58,583 nt of DNA from Shewanella kaireitica (GTDB taxonomy: Bacteria > Pseudomonadota > Gammaproteobacteria > Enterobacterales > Shewanellaceae), in assembly GCF_023284045.1 (NCBI RefSeq), contig NZ_JAKIKQ010000025.1, positions 1 to 58,583 on the forward strand. The letters run 5' to 3'. Made by a program: the position numbers and the translations under genes. Below the pieces are notes generated by a model. It saw only the letters and a list, made by a program, of their open reading frames with translations, did no database searches and was not told the origin of the DNA. Of this stretch, positions 33,588 to 43,905 are shown one piece after another; positions within the stretch are counted from its first letter, which is position 1, and every line of letters starts with the position of its first letter.

Positions 33588-36500
33588 CTATGCGGATCGA
33601 ACTCGATGAATAACCGTATACATTACTGGTGTTACGATCAAAGTAAGAATTGTCGCGAACGTTAATCCTGCCATCATCGCCACAGCCATTGCTTGGAAGA
33701 ACCCATCAGTGATGAGTGGGATCATACCTAAAACAGTCGTTACCGCAGCCATACTTACTGGACGAACCCTTGAAACTGACGCATCAATTACTGCGAGGTA
33801 ATCCTCTTTCCCCTCATGGATCTGCAGCTTAATCTCTTCAACTAACACGATAGCATTTTTAATTAACATGCCAGTTAAGCTCATCGTGCCAAGCAGTGCT
33901 AAGAAAGTAAATGGCATATTAGCGGTATAAAGCCCTACAACGACACCGATTATCGCAAATGGAACAACAGTCCAAATAACTGCGGCATCTTTGAATGAGC
34001 TAAAGAGCAACACTGTAATAAGGATCATAACCAAATAACCACCACCCAATTTTTCACCGATAGCTACCAATGCATCCATCGATGTTTCATGCTTACCACC
34101 CCAATGCATGCTATAGCCTTCAGGTAATTCAATCGCCTCAACTTCAGCTTTAAATGACTTTTGAACAGCTGCAGTGGTTAACGTCCCCATTTGATCTTCA
34201 TCAGCCATCGCCATCACGGTGCGCACTCTGTCACGACGCATAATGACAGGATCTTCAAACTCGATGTCAAAACGATGAACGACTTGAGATAGGCTCACGT
34301 ATTTATTAAGCTGATTACTCCAGATCTGCAATTCCATAATTCCATTAATATCAGTACGTTCCACTTCCGGTGGACGTACAATAATTGGCATTAGGTCTGA
34401 GCCATCACGATATAAGCCTACACTGCGACCAGAGAAGTTTGCCAGTAGCACGTTATCGATCTGTGCCTTACTGATCCCTAGCGTTCTCGCGGCTTCTACG
34501 TTAAATACAGGGCGGACAACTTTTGTTCGTTCACGCCAATCATCACGTACAGCTGTCCCACCTTCGCTTGCAGCCATTATCGCTTTTGCCTGGGCTGAGA
34601 GGTCTCTTAATACGTCAGGATCTGGACCTTGGAAACGAGCTTCTATTCGACCGTCAGGCGCAGGACCCATTTCAAAACGCTTAAAGTTATAATTTGCACC
34701 AGCAAAGTTAGATTCAAGCATACTGCGCACATCACGCATGACATCAAGCAGGCTATCCATATCTTTAACAGTAACCATTAGGTTGCCGTAATTGTTGTAC
34801 ATCTTTTCAGGCTTATAAGCCAGCATGAAACGAACATGCCCTCCACCGACACTAGAAGCAACTTGAGTAACTTCTGGGTGACTCAATACCAAGTCTTCCA
34901 TCGCTTTAATTTCTGTCGCTGTCGCGCGGATGTCTGTATTGTAGGGTAACCAGGTATCGACCATAAATTTAGGTAGGTTCATTGGCGGGAAGAATTCGTT
35001 CTTCAACATGCCAAAACCTTTTACAGAACCTAGTAGCAAAACCACCAACAAAAGCATGGTCTTCTTTCTATGACGTATGCACCCTTTTAAGAACTTTCTG
35101 TAGGAAGTAAACACTACACTTTTATAGGGATCAACTTCTTCCCCTTCCGCTGCTGGCTTTTCATTTTTGAAGAACATAGCGGATAAAAATGGTGTAGTGG
35201 TAATGGCGGTGATCCAACTTAAGGTTAACGATATCAATACCACCCAGAACAGTGTACCAATCAATTCACCCGATATATCTTCTGATAAACCAATCGGGGC
35301 GAATGCAGTCACCGCAATGACTGTGGCACCGAGTAATGGCCACTTTGTTTGTTCAACAATATCAATCGCGGCGCGGAAACGGTTTTTACCTCTCTGCATA
35401 CCGACCAGAATACCTTCCACGACAACAATGGCGTTATCAACCAACATACCTAGCGCAATGATCAGCGCACCTAATGAGATCCGCTGTAAATTGATCCCCA
35501 TTTGTTCCATGAAGATAAACGTACCAGTCACAGATAAGATCAGTACAATCCCAATGATAATGCCACTTTTCAAGCCCATCGTGAGTAGCAGTACGGCAAT
35601 AACAATCGCTACCGCTTCAACAAGGCTCCACACAAAACCATCAACGGCTTTTTCTACTTGTACAGGCTGATTGTAGATGTTCTCCATCTCAATACCGATT
35701 GGTTGCTTGTTAAGCATACTGTCGATATGCGCCTGAACACGGCTACCAACCTTAATGACGTTTTCGCCTGGCATAAATGACACACCAAACTCAAGCGCCG
35801 GAAGACCGTTCATAGACATGAGCTTTGTCGGTACTTCGACATAGCCTTGACTGATCTCAGCAACATCTCCTAGTAATATCCTAGCCTCAGAGCCAACAGG
35901 GCTAATCACCAGATCTCTTAACTCACTGATGTCCTGAAACTCACCAGTAGGATAGAGTCTTACTGTGTCATTTTGAATTCTGATCCGGCCAGCATTTGAT
36001 ACTGAGTTTTGGCTCTGCAATAAAGCAGCAATATGATCTATCGGAATATTGAGTGCAGAGATCTTACTGTTTGAGATCTCGACAAAAATTTGCTGCTGCT
36101 GAACACCACCAATAACAACTTTGCTGACTCCATCAAGCGTAACCACATCCCGTCGAAGTTGATCGGCGAATTGTTCCAGTTCAGCCATATCATAGCCTTT
36201 ACCGGTGATCCCCCATATCATGCCGTATACATCACCAAAATCATCATTAACGATTGGTTCTGCAGCACCAGGTGGTAAGGTTTTTAGATCGCCAATCTTA
36301 CGCCGTACTTCATCCCAAATTTGCGGTAGATGCAGACTGGTATATTCCGACTCCATCATTACATCAACTTGAGATAACCCAGCAGTGCTTACAGACTTAA
36401 TCCACTTAACTGACGGAAGTTGCTGCAATGCATTCTCAATTAGCAGAGTTACTTCCTCTTCAACTTGTTCTGGAGAGGCGCCTGGATAACTAGTAACAAT

Positions 36501-36698
36501 CAATGCTGAGCGAGGTGTAAACTCAGGATCTTCTAACCTACCTAGATCTTTAAACGCAAGAATCCCCCCAACAAGTAACACCATAATGATTAGCCAGCTA
36601 ACCACAGAGTTACGCATCGAATAACCCGCGATACCACCACCCAGGCATTCCTTTTCTAAATCCTCAGTTAAGCTTTGCTCTTTTGAAAAAGTAGTCAT
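33588..36698 (-). CDS. RND efflux transporter (AcrB-type), system 1
   Basis: A 1036-aa inner-membrane pump with the RND layout: one helix, a large periplasmic loop, six helices, a second loop, and five more helices. Family motifs are LEDPEFTPRSALIVTSYPGASPEQV (seen at about 54-78), GMLVDNAIVVVEG with the proton-relay Asp, and GMLIKNAIVLVEE in the second half. It starts with TAATG overlapping the stop of its adaptor gene, so the two are translated together. Similar in arrangement to system 2 at 40823. The substrate cannot be read from sequence. No outer-membrane factor lies in this operon, so it may share the one at 39361 or a TolC elsewhere. Confidence 0.93.
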   Translation of the reverse strand: MTTFSKEQSLTEDLEKECLGGGIAGYSMRNSVVSWLIIMVLLVGGILAFKDLGRLEDPEFTPRSALIVTSYPGASPEQVEEEVTLLIENALQQLPSVKWIKSVSTAGLSQVDVMMESEYTSLHLPQIWDEVRRKIGDLKTLPPGAAEPIVNDDFGDVYGMIWGITGKGYDMAELEQFADQLRRDVVTLDGVSKVVIGGVQQQQIFVEISNSKISALNIPIDHIAALLQSQNSVSNAGRIRIQNDTVRLYPTGEFQDISELRDLVISPVGSEARILLGDVAEISQGYVEVPTKLMSMNGLPALEFGVSFMPGENVIKVGSRVQAHIDSMLNKQPIGIEMENIYNQPVQVEKAVDGFVWSLVEAVAIVIAVLLLTMGLKSGIIIGIVLILSVTGTFIFMEQMGINLQRISLGALIIALGMLVDNAIVVVEGILVGMQRGKNRFRAAIDIVEQTKWPLLGATVIAVTAFAPIGLSEDISGELIGTLFWVVLISLTLSWITAITTTPFLSAMFFKNEKPAAEGEEVDPYKSVVFTSYRKFLKGCIRHRKKTMLLLVVLLLGSVKGFGMLKNEFFPPMNLPKFMVDTWLPYNTDIRATATEIKAMEDLVLSHPEVTQVASSVGGGHVRFMLAYKPEKMYNNYGNLMVTVKDMDSLLDVMRDVRSMLESNFAGANYNFKRFEMGPAPDGRIEARFQGPDPDVLRDLSAQAKAIMAASEGGTAVRDDWRERTKVVRPVFNVEAARTLGISKAQIDNVLLANFSGRSVGLYRDGSDLMPIIVRPPEVERTDINGIMELQIWSNQLNKYVSLSQVVHRFDIEFEDPVIMRRDRVRTVMAMADEDQMGTLTTAAVQKSFKAEVEAIELPEGYSMHWGGKHETSMDALVAIGEKLGGGYLVMILITVLLFSSFKDAAVIWTVVPFAIIGVVVGLYTANMPFTFLALLGTMSLTGMLIKNAIVLVEEIKLQIHEGKEDYLAVIDASVSRVRPVSMAAVTTVLGMIPLITDGFFQAMAVAMMAGLTFATILTLIVTPVMYTVIHRVRSA

Positions 36699-37801
36699 TA
36701 AATACCTCGCTCACGCTTAAGTTCTTTAACTTGCTGGTTTTCGCTTATCAAATAAGTGCCAGCTGTTACTACTTTATCGCCAGCCACTAGACCAGAATCA
36801 ACAACTGCCCCAGTCGCTAGAAGACTCAATACGTTAACTTCTCGAAGATGAGTCTTATAGTTGCTATCGACCACCCAGACATATTTACTATCATCACTAA
36901 GCTTTTTAGTTTCAGGGCTAAATAAGGCACTCATCGGAACAATGACTGCGCTATTTGTAGCCAACTTTTCGTCAGTAATCACGGTATTAACATTGGCACT
37001 CATACCTGGCAGTGCGCGCATATCAGCAGGAACCTCAACTGATAGCGTCACCCTAAAGCTCAATGCTCCGAGTGTGGTTGATTTACGCATCTCTTTAAAA
37101 GTGGCAACGAGGGGTCTATCAGAGTAACTATCAAGAACAACTTGAGTAGTTATCGCTTTGAATTTTTCAGGGTCGAACTGTTTTAATAGCTGCTCAGGAA
37201 GGTCAAACTGAATATCACTTAAGCGATCGTTTTGAAACTCTACAATGGCTTGAGTAGCGGCGATATGATCATGATTTTCACCGTATTTTTTAGCTACAAT
37301 ACCATCATAAGGGGCATAGATTTTAGTATACTTAAGATTTTGACTTGCTCTATCAAGTCTAGCTTTTGCCATCAGCATCTCTGCACGAGAGGTATCAAAT
37401 TCAGCTTTAGTTGCCAAGCCTTTCGGTACAAGCGTTGAATTACGTTCATGCTGAGAAACAGACAGTTCATACTTAGCCTTGGCATTATCCAATAAAATAT
37501 TAAAATCAGTAGGATCTAATTCAGCAATCAGCGCTCCTTTCTTAACGCGATCTCCCTCAATGACATAATGTTTAGTAATTTGCCCCGATACCCTAAATGC
37601 AAGGTCAGTACTCTCATTTGCAGTAACTTGAGCAGGAAAAGAGCGTTCAATATTGGCTGCTACACTCTCTACAATGGCCATTTTCACAGGTCGCACTGTC
37701 TCGTTAGTTTGTTGTTCTGTTTTATGTTCAGCACAACCTATTAATGAAGAGGTAGCAAGTGCTATTGTTGTTAGTAACAGTCGATTTTTTATGGTTGTCA
37801 T
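36698..37801 (-). CDS. RND membrane fusion lipoprotein, system 1
   Basis: A 367-aa periplasmic adaptor. The lipoprotein signal ends SSLIGC. The lipoyl halves are DLAFRVSGQITKHYVIEGDRV (about 65-85) and KYTKIYAPYDGIVAKKYGEN, with a helical hairpin between, followed by the beta-barrel region. The ATG at 37801 has GGAG 7 nt before it and gives a normal signal peptide; an upstream start would place 18 extra residues before it. Overlaps the pump gene by TAATG. Function by family. Confidence 0.9.
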   Translation of the reverse strand: MTTIKNRLLLTTIALATSSLIGCAEHKTEQQTNETVRPVKMAIVESVAANIERSFPAQVTANESTDLAFRVSGQITKHYVIEGDRVKKGALIAELDPTDFNILLDNAKAKYELSVSQHERNSTLVPKGLATKAEFDTSRAEMLMAKARLDRASQNLKYTKIYAPYDGIVAKKYGENHDHIAATQAIVEFQNDRLSDIQFDLPEQLLKQFDPEKFKAITTQVVLDSYSDRPLVATFKEMRKSTTLGALSFRVTLSVEVPADMRALPGMSANVNTVITDEKLATNSAVIVPMSALFSPETKKLSDDSKYVWVVDSNYKTHLREVNVLSLLATGAVVDSGLVAGDKVVTAGTYLISENQQVKELKRERGI

Positions 37802-38337
37802 TAGTACTCCGCAAGCATGAAACTCACAAACTAAACGCACCAAGATGTTCATCAATCAGCCGTTTAATAGATCCCCACCTACTACGACTGACCTAGTTAT
37901 TGCAAAAAAAACAAACGTAAATATCTGATTTTTAACAAAATTAATCTTAAAACATTTAGCTCGCATTTAAATAATGGCGGAATATTAGCAATATAATTTG
38001 TATTAAGCCGCGCGCCACAACGCACTACATCAATAACAGGAGGTTTTACTAGTGATAACAGCTAACTAAAATTTGTACGTAAACACAGCAGGTCATTAAC
38101 CTTTATGAAGAGAAAGCTGGAGAACTAAACATACGAAACATTATCAACTCAGTTATATAGAAAACACTAAGCTAGCAATTATAAAGAAGAACTTAGGCCT
38201 TAAGCGAAGTTGTTAGCTGGTTAAACAGGCTAATCATTGCCATGCTAGGTAATTAACAAAGTGCGTAAAACCCTTCTAATTTTGGCAGTTCACCAGCATA
38301 ATCAATGTTAATACTCACTGTAGAGAAGCTTATATTT
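37802..38337. other. Intergenic region between RND system 1 and the lipid kinase gene
   Basis: No gene is supported in these 536 bases. They should hold divergent promoters. A strong ribosome-site-like AGGAGG near 38039 is followed by a GTG with only five codons before a stop, so it is not called a gene. Confidence 0.45.
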
Positions 38338-39270
38338 ATGGCCATGTTAATCCTTAATGGAAAAAAAGCCGGTTTGGCTGAAATCAGACAGAGTGTTAAT
38401 ACACTCAGGCAGCAAGGCTATAATATTGAAGTGCGATGCACATGGGAGTCTGGTGATATTGCACGCTTTGTTAAAGAAGCAATACAGTCAAACATAACCA
38501 GAATCATTGCTGGCGGAGGAGATGGAACCGTAAACGAATTGGCCGATGCCGTTACGACACTTAAGCAAGATGCAGACGAGACCTTAGTTTCTCAACTTAA
38601 CAAAAGTGAGATTGCGATACTGCCATTAGGCACCGCAAATGATTTTGCCACGGCCTGCCGTATACCTGCAGACGTGGAAGCGGCATTGAAACTGGCGCTC
38701 ACGGGTAAAGCCTACTCTATAGATATGGCTCAAGCGAATGAGCGTTATTTTATCAACGTCGCATCTGCAGGATTTGGCGCTCAAGTGACTGTTGATACAC
38801 CAGTAGAGCTGAAAGATCTTTTAGGAGGGCAAGCTTACTTCATATCAGGTTTAGTGCAGGCACTTAACTTTACCCCTTACGAGGGAAAGTTCACAGCAAC
38901 CCTCGCAGATGGACAGCAAGTAACCCAGGAAGGAGCGGGATTACTAGGTGCTGTTTGTAATGGGCGCCTCGCTGGCGGTGGCCAAAGTCTTGCTCCAAAT
39001 GCATTGCTGAACGATGGTTTACTCGATGTCTTTCTAGTGCGCCACTTTCCTAGCACAGCATTGAAACAGGTTGTTGATGAGCTCATCGATACCAGTATTA
39101 ATGGTGAATATGTCAGCAGAATGCAAGTTACCAATATTGTGCTTGAATCAACTCAACCTTTGCCTGTAAACCTTGATGGCGAACCTACTTCAAGCCAAAA
39201 ACATACCATTTCAATCATCCCCAATGCAATTCATTTAGTACTACCCGATGACTCGCCAGTGCTTGGCTAG
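38338..39270 (+). CDS. yegS: YegS-type lipid kinase
   Basis: A 310-aa kinase of the diacylglycerol-kinase catalytic family. YegS phosphorylates phosphatidylglycerol in vitro. Key motifs: LILNGKKAGLAEIRQSV at the start, the nucleotide loop IIAGGGDGTVNELADAV, LPLGTANDFATACRIP, and the C-terminal NDGLLDVFLV and NLDGEPTSS. These follow E. coli YegS closely. The ATG at 38338 is chosen because the alignment starts there; an earlier in-frame ATG would add 11 residues. A bidirectional terminator follows. Confidence 0.92.
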   Translation: MAMLILNGKKAGLAEIRQSVNTLRQQGYNIEVRCTWESGDIARFVKEAIQSNITRIIAGGGDGTVNELADAVTTLKQDADETLVSQLNKSEIAILPLGTANDFATACRIPADVEAALKLALTGKAYSIDMAQANERYFINVASAGFGAQVTVDTPVELKDLLGGQAYFISGLVQALNFTPYEGKFTATLADGQQVTQEGAGLLGAVCNGRLAGGGQSLAPNALLNDGLLDVFLVRHFPSTALKQVVDELIDTSINGEYVSRMQVTNIVLESTQPLPVNLDGEPTSSQKHTISIIPNAIHLVLPDDSPVLG

Positions 39271-39283
39271 TTTTTGAATCTAC

Positions 39284-39320
39284 AAATAGAAAAGCAGCAC
39301 TTAGTGCTGCTTTTCTATTT
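39284..39320. terminator. Bidirectional terminator, 17-bp perfect stem
   Basis: AAATAGAAAAGCAGCAC (39284-39300), loop TTA, GTGCTGCTTTTCTATTT (39304-39320). It ends yegS on the plus strand and the RND system 2 operon on the minus strand. Confidence 0.9.
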
Positions 39321-39360
39321 GCGTAAAACCAGTATAAAACTTAGGTCACCAGCTTGTCTC

Positions 39361-40821
39361 CTAATTAAGCTGCCAGTTACCTCCAAGCGCTTTATGCAAC
39401 CCTATGGTCATATGGGCGGTTTGCAGCTTTGCCGCAACCACTCGATCTTTGATCATATTCTCTTGTCGCTGAGCATCTAGTATCGACAAATAATCACTAA
39501 GACCCGCCTTATAAAGTGACTTTGCCTTATTGACGGCGTTTGTGGTTTCTGTTTCTGCTTCACTAACCAGTTTTACATATTGCTGACTGTGACCATAACC
39601 TTGTAAAAGCGTTTCTACTTCACCAAACGCTGCAATCACGGAGTGCTGATAACTCAATACGCTTGAATCAAAACGAGCCTCCTGCATTTCAACAATTGCA
39701 TCACCTCTGCCACCATCAAATACGTTCCAACTAACACCAATACTGCCAGCCCAAGCCACAGAGTCACCGCTAAACAGATCATCAAAGTCTTCCGCCAACA
39801 CTCCAGGCGCACCGGTTAAAAATACTTTCGGATATTGTGCTGCAATCGCCGCTGCTCTTTCTTCATTAAGCGCCGCCATCTCACGTTCAGCAATCCTGAT
39901 ATCGGGCCTGCGATTGAGTAAATCCGCTGGCAGACCAATTGGCACTATCCCGGTAAAGTTAGGCAGTGGCATAACTTCACTTAATCTCTGTTCACCCTGC
40001 TTGGGTGTTTCTCCAAGTAAAATAGCTAAACGCTGTTTATGAACATTGGCGGCGATCTCCAACTGTGGGATCACTGACTTGGTGGCTGCTAACATCGCCT
40101 TAGCGCGTGCTTCATCAAGTTTTGAGCCGTAACCACTCTTAACCATTAGTTGCACCAACTCCAACGTACGTTGCTGATCCTCAACCGTATGTAGCGCAAT
40201 CTGCTTACGCTCCTGAGCACCGCGTAACTGCAAATAGTTATGGATCACATCCGAAGTGATCAAGGTGACTAGCCCTTCACGCATTATCACCATCTGCTCG
40301 GCACGTATCGCTGCGGCATTCGCTTGACGATCAATACGGCCAAATAGGTCAGCTTCCCAGGCAATAGTTGCCCCCGCGAAGAACGCACTATTGTTGTCGT
40401 CCACTAAACCTAAATCTTCGCCGGTAGCTGGATTCTTGGCAGTTATTGCCGTCCCCAGTAACGGATCATTCTCACTGATCTGAAAATTTCCAAAGCCCGC
40501 ACCTAAGTTGACGGTTGGTACCTTAAAAGATTCAATAGCAGCTTGATATGATTGCGCCATTTTTATACGCTGCGCCGCTATTTTTAACGGTATAGCCTGA
40601 TTTTGGGCATCGGCTACCAATTGATCAAGCACCGGGTCGTTGAACTTAGTCCACCAAGCGTTATCGTTAATATCACTGCGCTCGCCAGCAATAGTACCAG
40701 CCGTGTCTTGATACAAATACTCACTGTCAAGAGTGGTTGTAGGCGCTTGATAATCAGGGCCTACTGCGCAACCAGACATCAAGATAGCCATCGCTATCGG
40801 CGCTATTTTGAATAGTTTCAT
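39361..40821 (-). CDS. Outer-membrane efflux factor (NodT/OprM type), system 2
   Basis: A 486-aa outer-membrane channel lipoprotein. The signal ends ILMSGC, followed by AVGPDYQAP, the usual start of NodT/OprM proteins. Two repeated helical hairpin blocks are seen, with IVPIGLPADLLNRRPDIRIAE (about 300) and LFGRIDRQANA. It forms a trimeric tunnel for the pump at 40823. The ATG at 40821 starts 1 nt after the pump stop; a frame beginning 8 codons earlier would overlap the pump gene. Third gene of the adaptor-pump-channel operon. Confidence 0.92.
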   Translation of the reverse strand: MKLFKIAPIAMAILMSGCAVGPDYQAPTTTLDSEYLYQDTAGTIAGERSDINDNAWWTKFNDPVLDQLVADAQNQAIPLKIAAQRIKMAQSYQAAIESFKVPTVNLGAGFGNFQISENDPLLGTAITAKNPATGEDLGLVDDNNSAFFAGATIAWEADLFGRIDRQANAAAIRAEQMVIMREGLVTLITSDVIHNYLQLRGAQERKQIALHTVEDQQRTLELVQLMVKSGYGSKLDEARAKAMLAATKSVIPQLEIAANVHKQRLAILLGETPKQGEQRLSEVMPLPNFTGIVPIGLPADLLNRRPDIRIAEREMAALNEERAAAIAAQYPKVFLTGAPGVLAEDFDDLFSGDSVAWAGSIGVSWNVFDGGRGDAIVEMQEARFDSSVLSYQHSVIAAFGEVETLLQGYGHSQQYVKLVSEAETETTNAVNKAKSLYKAGLSDYLSILDAQRQENMIKDRVVAAKLQTAHMTIGLHKALGGNWQLN

Positions 40822-40822
40822 A

Positions 40823-43800
40823 TTAGTTTTGCTCCATAGCGACACTTGAGGTTTGCGTGTTTATAGCATCCGTCTTATGACTGTTTTCTCGGTAAAATAG
40901 GCAATAAAAGGCTGGCATAATAAACAGTGACAATACAGTTGCCGCTGCTAACCCACCGATAATAGTGGCCGCCATTTGGTCAAACAATCTATCGCTTAAG
41001 AGCGGGATCATTCCAAGTGCTGTAGTGAGTGCGCCCATTGAAATCGCCATAGTACGGTTTAACGTAGCAGCCTTAACTGCTTCTTTAAGAGGCTTATTAG
41101 CCGCGCGTTCTAACTCAATTTGATCCATCAACACAATGCCGTTCTTGATAATCATCCCAGAGAGGGTAATTGCACCAATCAAGGCCATAAAGCCAAACGG
41201 TTTATCAAGTAACAATAGCGTCCATGTTGCGCCTATTGATGCCAGCGGCAAAGTGATCAAAATGATTGCTGGCTGCTTAAAGCCGTTAAACATCGCGACC
41301 ATAATCACCACCATCATCAGCAAGGCTTTTGGCATTTGGCTCATAATGTCGTTAATAGCGCGATCTTCATCATAGAACTCTCCGCCCCACTCAAACGCAT
41401 ACCCAGCAGGCAACTCTATTGCTTCAATACTGTCCTTAATTTGATTACGGACTTGTGCTGGTGTGGCATCAAATACATCTGCTTGAGCAGTAATTGTCGG
41501 AACGCGATTACGGCGCCAAATCATGCTCTCTTCACTTTGCAACTCAAAACTATCTACCACTTGGCCTAATGGCACGCTATGGACGCCCAATAGTGAACGG
41601 ACAGGTAAGGTTTCTAGGTTGCTCAAGTCAGCATTTGCACTTCTCACGCTAATAGGGATTAGCTGATCACCTTGATTCAAAGTCCCTAGGGTCACACCTT
41701 CCGTCGCACGTTTTATTGCTAGCGAAATATCAGTACGGTTAATACCTGCCCTACGAGCTTGTTCTTGATTGATCACAGGTTCGATAACTTTACTTAGTTG
41801 GCGCCAGTCATCACGAACATATTTAGTATTACTGTTAGCCTTCATGATTGCTTGAGCTCTGTTAGACAACTCATGTAACACCAGTGGATCAGGACCGGTA
41901 AACCTTGCTTCAACACTAAACTTATCTTTAGTCGCTAGTTTTAGTGCTCTAAACCGAGGCTCTGCGTTGGGAAAGTTGTTTGCTAGCCATTCGTCACCAC
42001 GTTTAGAAAGCGTCTCTATACCTTCGTATTCATGAACATTAATGACTATCTGGCCATAACTGGTATCGTAAGGTTCTGGCTCTACAGTCACAGAGAATCG
42101 CGGTGCACTGGCACCAACAAAACTTGAAATACTGCTAACTTCAGGTTGCTTAACCAACCAGCCTTCAATTTTTTTCATATCCTCCGATGTGCTTTCTATC
42201 TTAGAACCATTTGGTAACCAGTAATCAAGAAACACCATTGGGCGGTCAGAGCTAGGAATAAAGTTGATAGCAACGTACGGCGCAGCTAATGCGGTAATTA
42301 ACAGCAAAGGCACCACCATTGAAATGGCTTTCACTGGATTTAATACTGTCCAATTAACCGCGGTTTGATAGCGCGTTGGTTTACTATCTTGCTGTGACTT
42401 TTTAGTGTTAGGTTTGATCCATAACCAACAAAGTAGTGGTGTAAGAGTGACAGCCACCAGCCATGAAAACAGTAAAGATGAGCAAACAATTAGGAACACA
42501 GAGCTGGCGAATTCACCGGCATCAGTTTGCGAGAACACAACAGGGCTTGAACCCATAATAGCGATAACGGTTGCCGCAAGCAGTGGTTTAGCCGTTTCTT
42601 TCACTGAATCAATTGCCGCTTTGGTTCTTTCGATACCTTGGTTGAGTTTGACGATAAACAGATCAGTAATAACAATGGCGTTATCCACTAACATACCGAG
42701 TGCTAAAATAAACGTCCCCAAAGAAACTCGCTGCAAGTCGACCCCTGCAATATACATGTAGATAAGTGTTAGCAAGATGGTAAAAATAAGGCTGCCACCT
42801 ACAATGGTCGCACTTTTAAAGCCCATAAAGACTAGCAGTACAGCTACAACAATTGCCACACTTTCAAGTAAATTGACGACAAAATCTTCAATCGACTTTT
42901 CTACTTCATCTGGCTGAAAAGCCGTGACACCAATTTCGATGCCGACAGGCAGCTGTTGTTGATACTCGCTTATAATGTTGGTTAAACTTTCGCCTAAACT
43001 AACAACATTAATGCCGGCAACAGGACTTACCGCCAATGTTACAGCTTGCTGGCCATTGAATCGGCTTAAAGTTGTTATCGGGGTTTGATAACCAAGACTG
43101 ACATCGGCAATATCACCTAATGTCAGTAAACCAGTACTGTAATCGCCTATTCCACCTTTGATGCTGAGCGCTTTAACGTCTTCAATCGATTTAAATGCAC
43201 TGCTTTGATCAATCCGGATACGTTCATTATCTGCGGCAAAACTACCGCTATTAAATGTCAGGTTCTGTGTCGCTAGTTGGTTAATAACTTGGGCAGATGA
43301 GATCCCATATTGTGCTAAACGCTCCTCAGGAAGATCGATATACACCGCTTGGCTCTGTACGCCATGGAGCTCAATCTTTTTAATGCCGTCAACCGACTTT
43401 ATTCGTCGTTGCAGTTCTTTAGCATACTGACGCAGCTCTTCTGGTTGCGCGTTTTCGCCATAGACGCTAAACAACATGCCGTAAACTTCAGAAAATTCAT
43501 CTTGCACTATGCTAATTTGCGCGGTTGCTGGCAAAGTTAACTTAACATCATTAATTTTTCGTCGCAGCAGATCCCACTGCTGAGGTAACTCTTCAGATTT
43601 TGTAGACTCTTTCAAATCAATAAAAATCATAGAGCTGCCTGGGCGTGACAAAGAGCGCAGTTTCCACATAGAGCCCATCTCTTGCAGTTTGGTCTCAACT
43701 TTGTCTGTGACTTGTCGCTCAATCTCTTCCGCAGACGCACCAGGGTAAAGCGTCACCACAACGGCACTTTTTACGGTAAACGTCGGATCCTCTAATTTAC

Positions 43801-43900
43801 CCAACTCGAAGTAAGAGATTAAACCAACAATCACACATAACACACTGAAAAACAGCACGAATAAACGTTGTTTAATTGCAAATTCAGCTAAATTCATCAT
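40823..43900 (-). CDS. RND efflux transporter (AcrB-type), system 2
   Basis: A 1025-aa RND pump with the same 12-helix layout as system 1. Motifs: LGKLEDPTFTVKSAVVVTLYPG near the start (quoted in part), GMLVDNAIVITDLF, and ITLSGMIIKNGIVLMDQIE. It lies 5 nt after its adaptor and 1 nt before the outer-membrane factor, making a complete tripartite operon. A LysR-type regulator is upstream on the same strand and may control it. Substrate unknown. Confidence 0.93.
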   Translation of the reverse strand: MMNLAEFAIKQRLFVLFFSVLCVIVGLISYFELGKLEDPTFTVKSAVVVTLYPGASAEEIERQVTDKVETKLQEMGSMWKLRSLSRPGSSMIFIDLKESTKSEELPQQWDLLRRKINDVKLTLPATAQISIVQDEFSEVYGMLFSVYGENAQPEELRQYAKELQRRIKSVDGIKKIELHGVQSQAVYIDLPEERLAQYGISSAQVINQLATQNLTFNSGSFAADNERIRIDQSSAFKSIEDVKALSIKGGIGDYSTGLLTLGDIADVSLGYQTPITTLSRFNGQQAVTLAVSPVAGINVVSLGESLTNIISEYQQQLPVGIEIGVTAFQPDEVEKSIEDFVVNLLESVAIVVAVLLVFMGFKSATIVGGSLIFTILLTLIYMYIAGVDLQRVSLGTFILALGMLVDNAIVITDLFIVKLNQGIERTKAAIDSVKETAKPLLAATVIAIMGSSPVVFSQTDAGEFASSVFLIVCSSLLFSWLVAVTLTPLLCWLWIKPNTKKSQQDSKPTRYQTAVNWTVLNPVKAISMVVPLLLITALAAPYVAINFIPSSDRPMVFLDYWLPNGSKIESTSEDMKKIEGWLVKQPEVSSISSFVGASAPRFSVTVEPEPYDTSYGQIVINVHEYEGIETLSKRGDEWLANNFPNAEPRFRALKLATKDKFSVEARFTGPDPLVLHELSNRAQAIMKANSNTKYVRDDWRQLSKVIEPVINQEQARRAGINRTDISLAIKRATEGVTLGTLNQGDQLIPISVRSANADLSNLETLPVRSLLGVHSVPLGQVVDSFELQSEESMIWRRNRVPTITAQADVFDATPAQVRNQIKDSIEAIELPAGYAFEWGGEFYDEDRAINDIMSQMPKALLMMVVIMVAMFNGFKQPAIILITLPLASIGATWTLLLLDKPFGFMALIGAITLSGMIIKNGIVLMDQIELERAANKPLKEAVKAATLNRTMAISMGALTTALGMIPLLSDRLFDQMAATIIGGLAAATVLSLFIMPAFYCLFYRENSHKTDAINTQTSSVAMEQN

Positions 43901-43905
43901 AACTC

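Noticed and set aside
35167..35670. 167-aa open frame opposite the first RND pump gene
   Set aside because: It is antisense to conserved pump sequence, with Ile/Ser-rich composition typical of a shadow frame.
38035..38070. Strong AGGAGG ribosome-like site with a GTG
   Set aside because: The frame stops after five codons and nothing else supports a gene or leader.
42405..42761. 118-aa open frame opposite the second RND pump gene
   Set aside because: Same kind of shadow frame as opposite the first pump; similar peptide arises because the two pumps share sequence.
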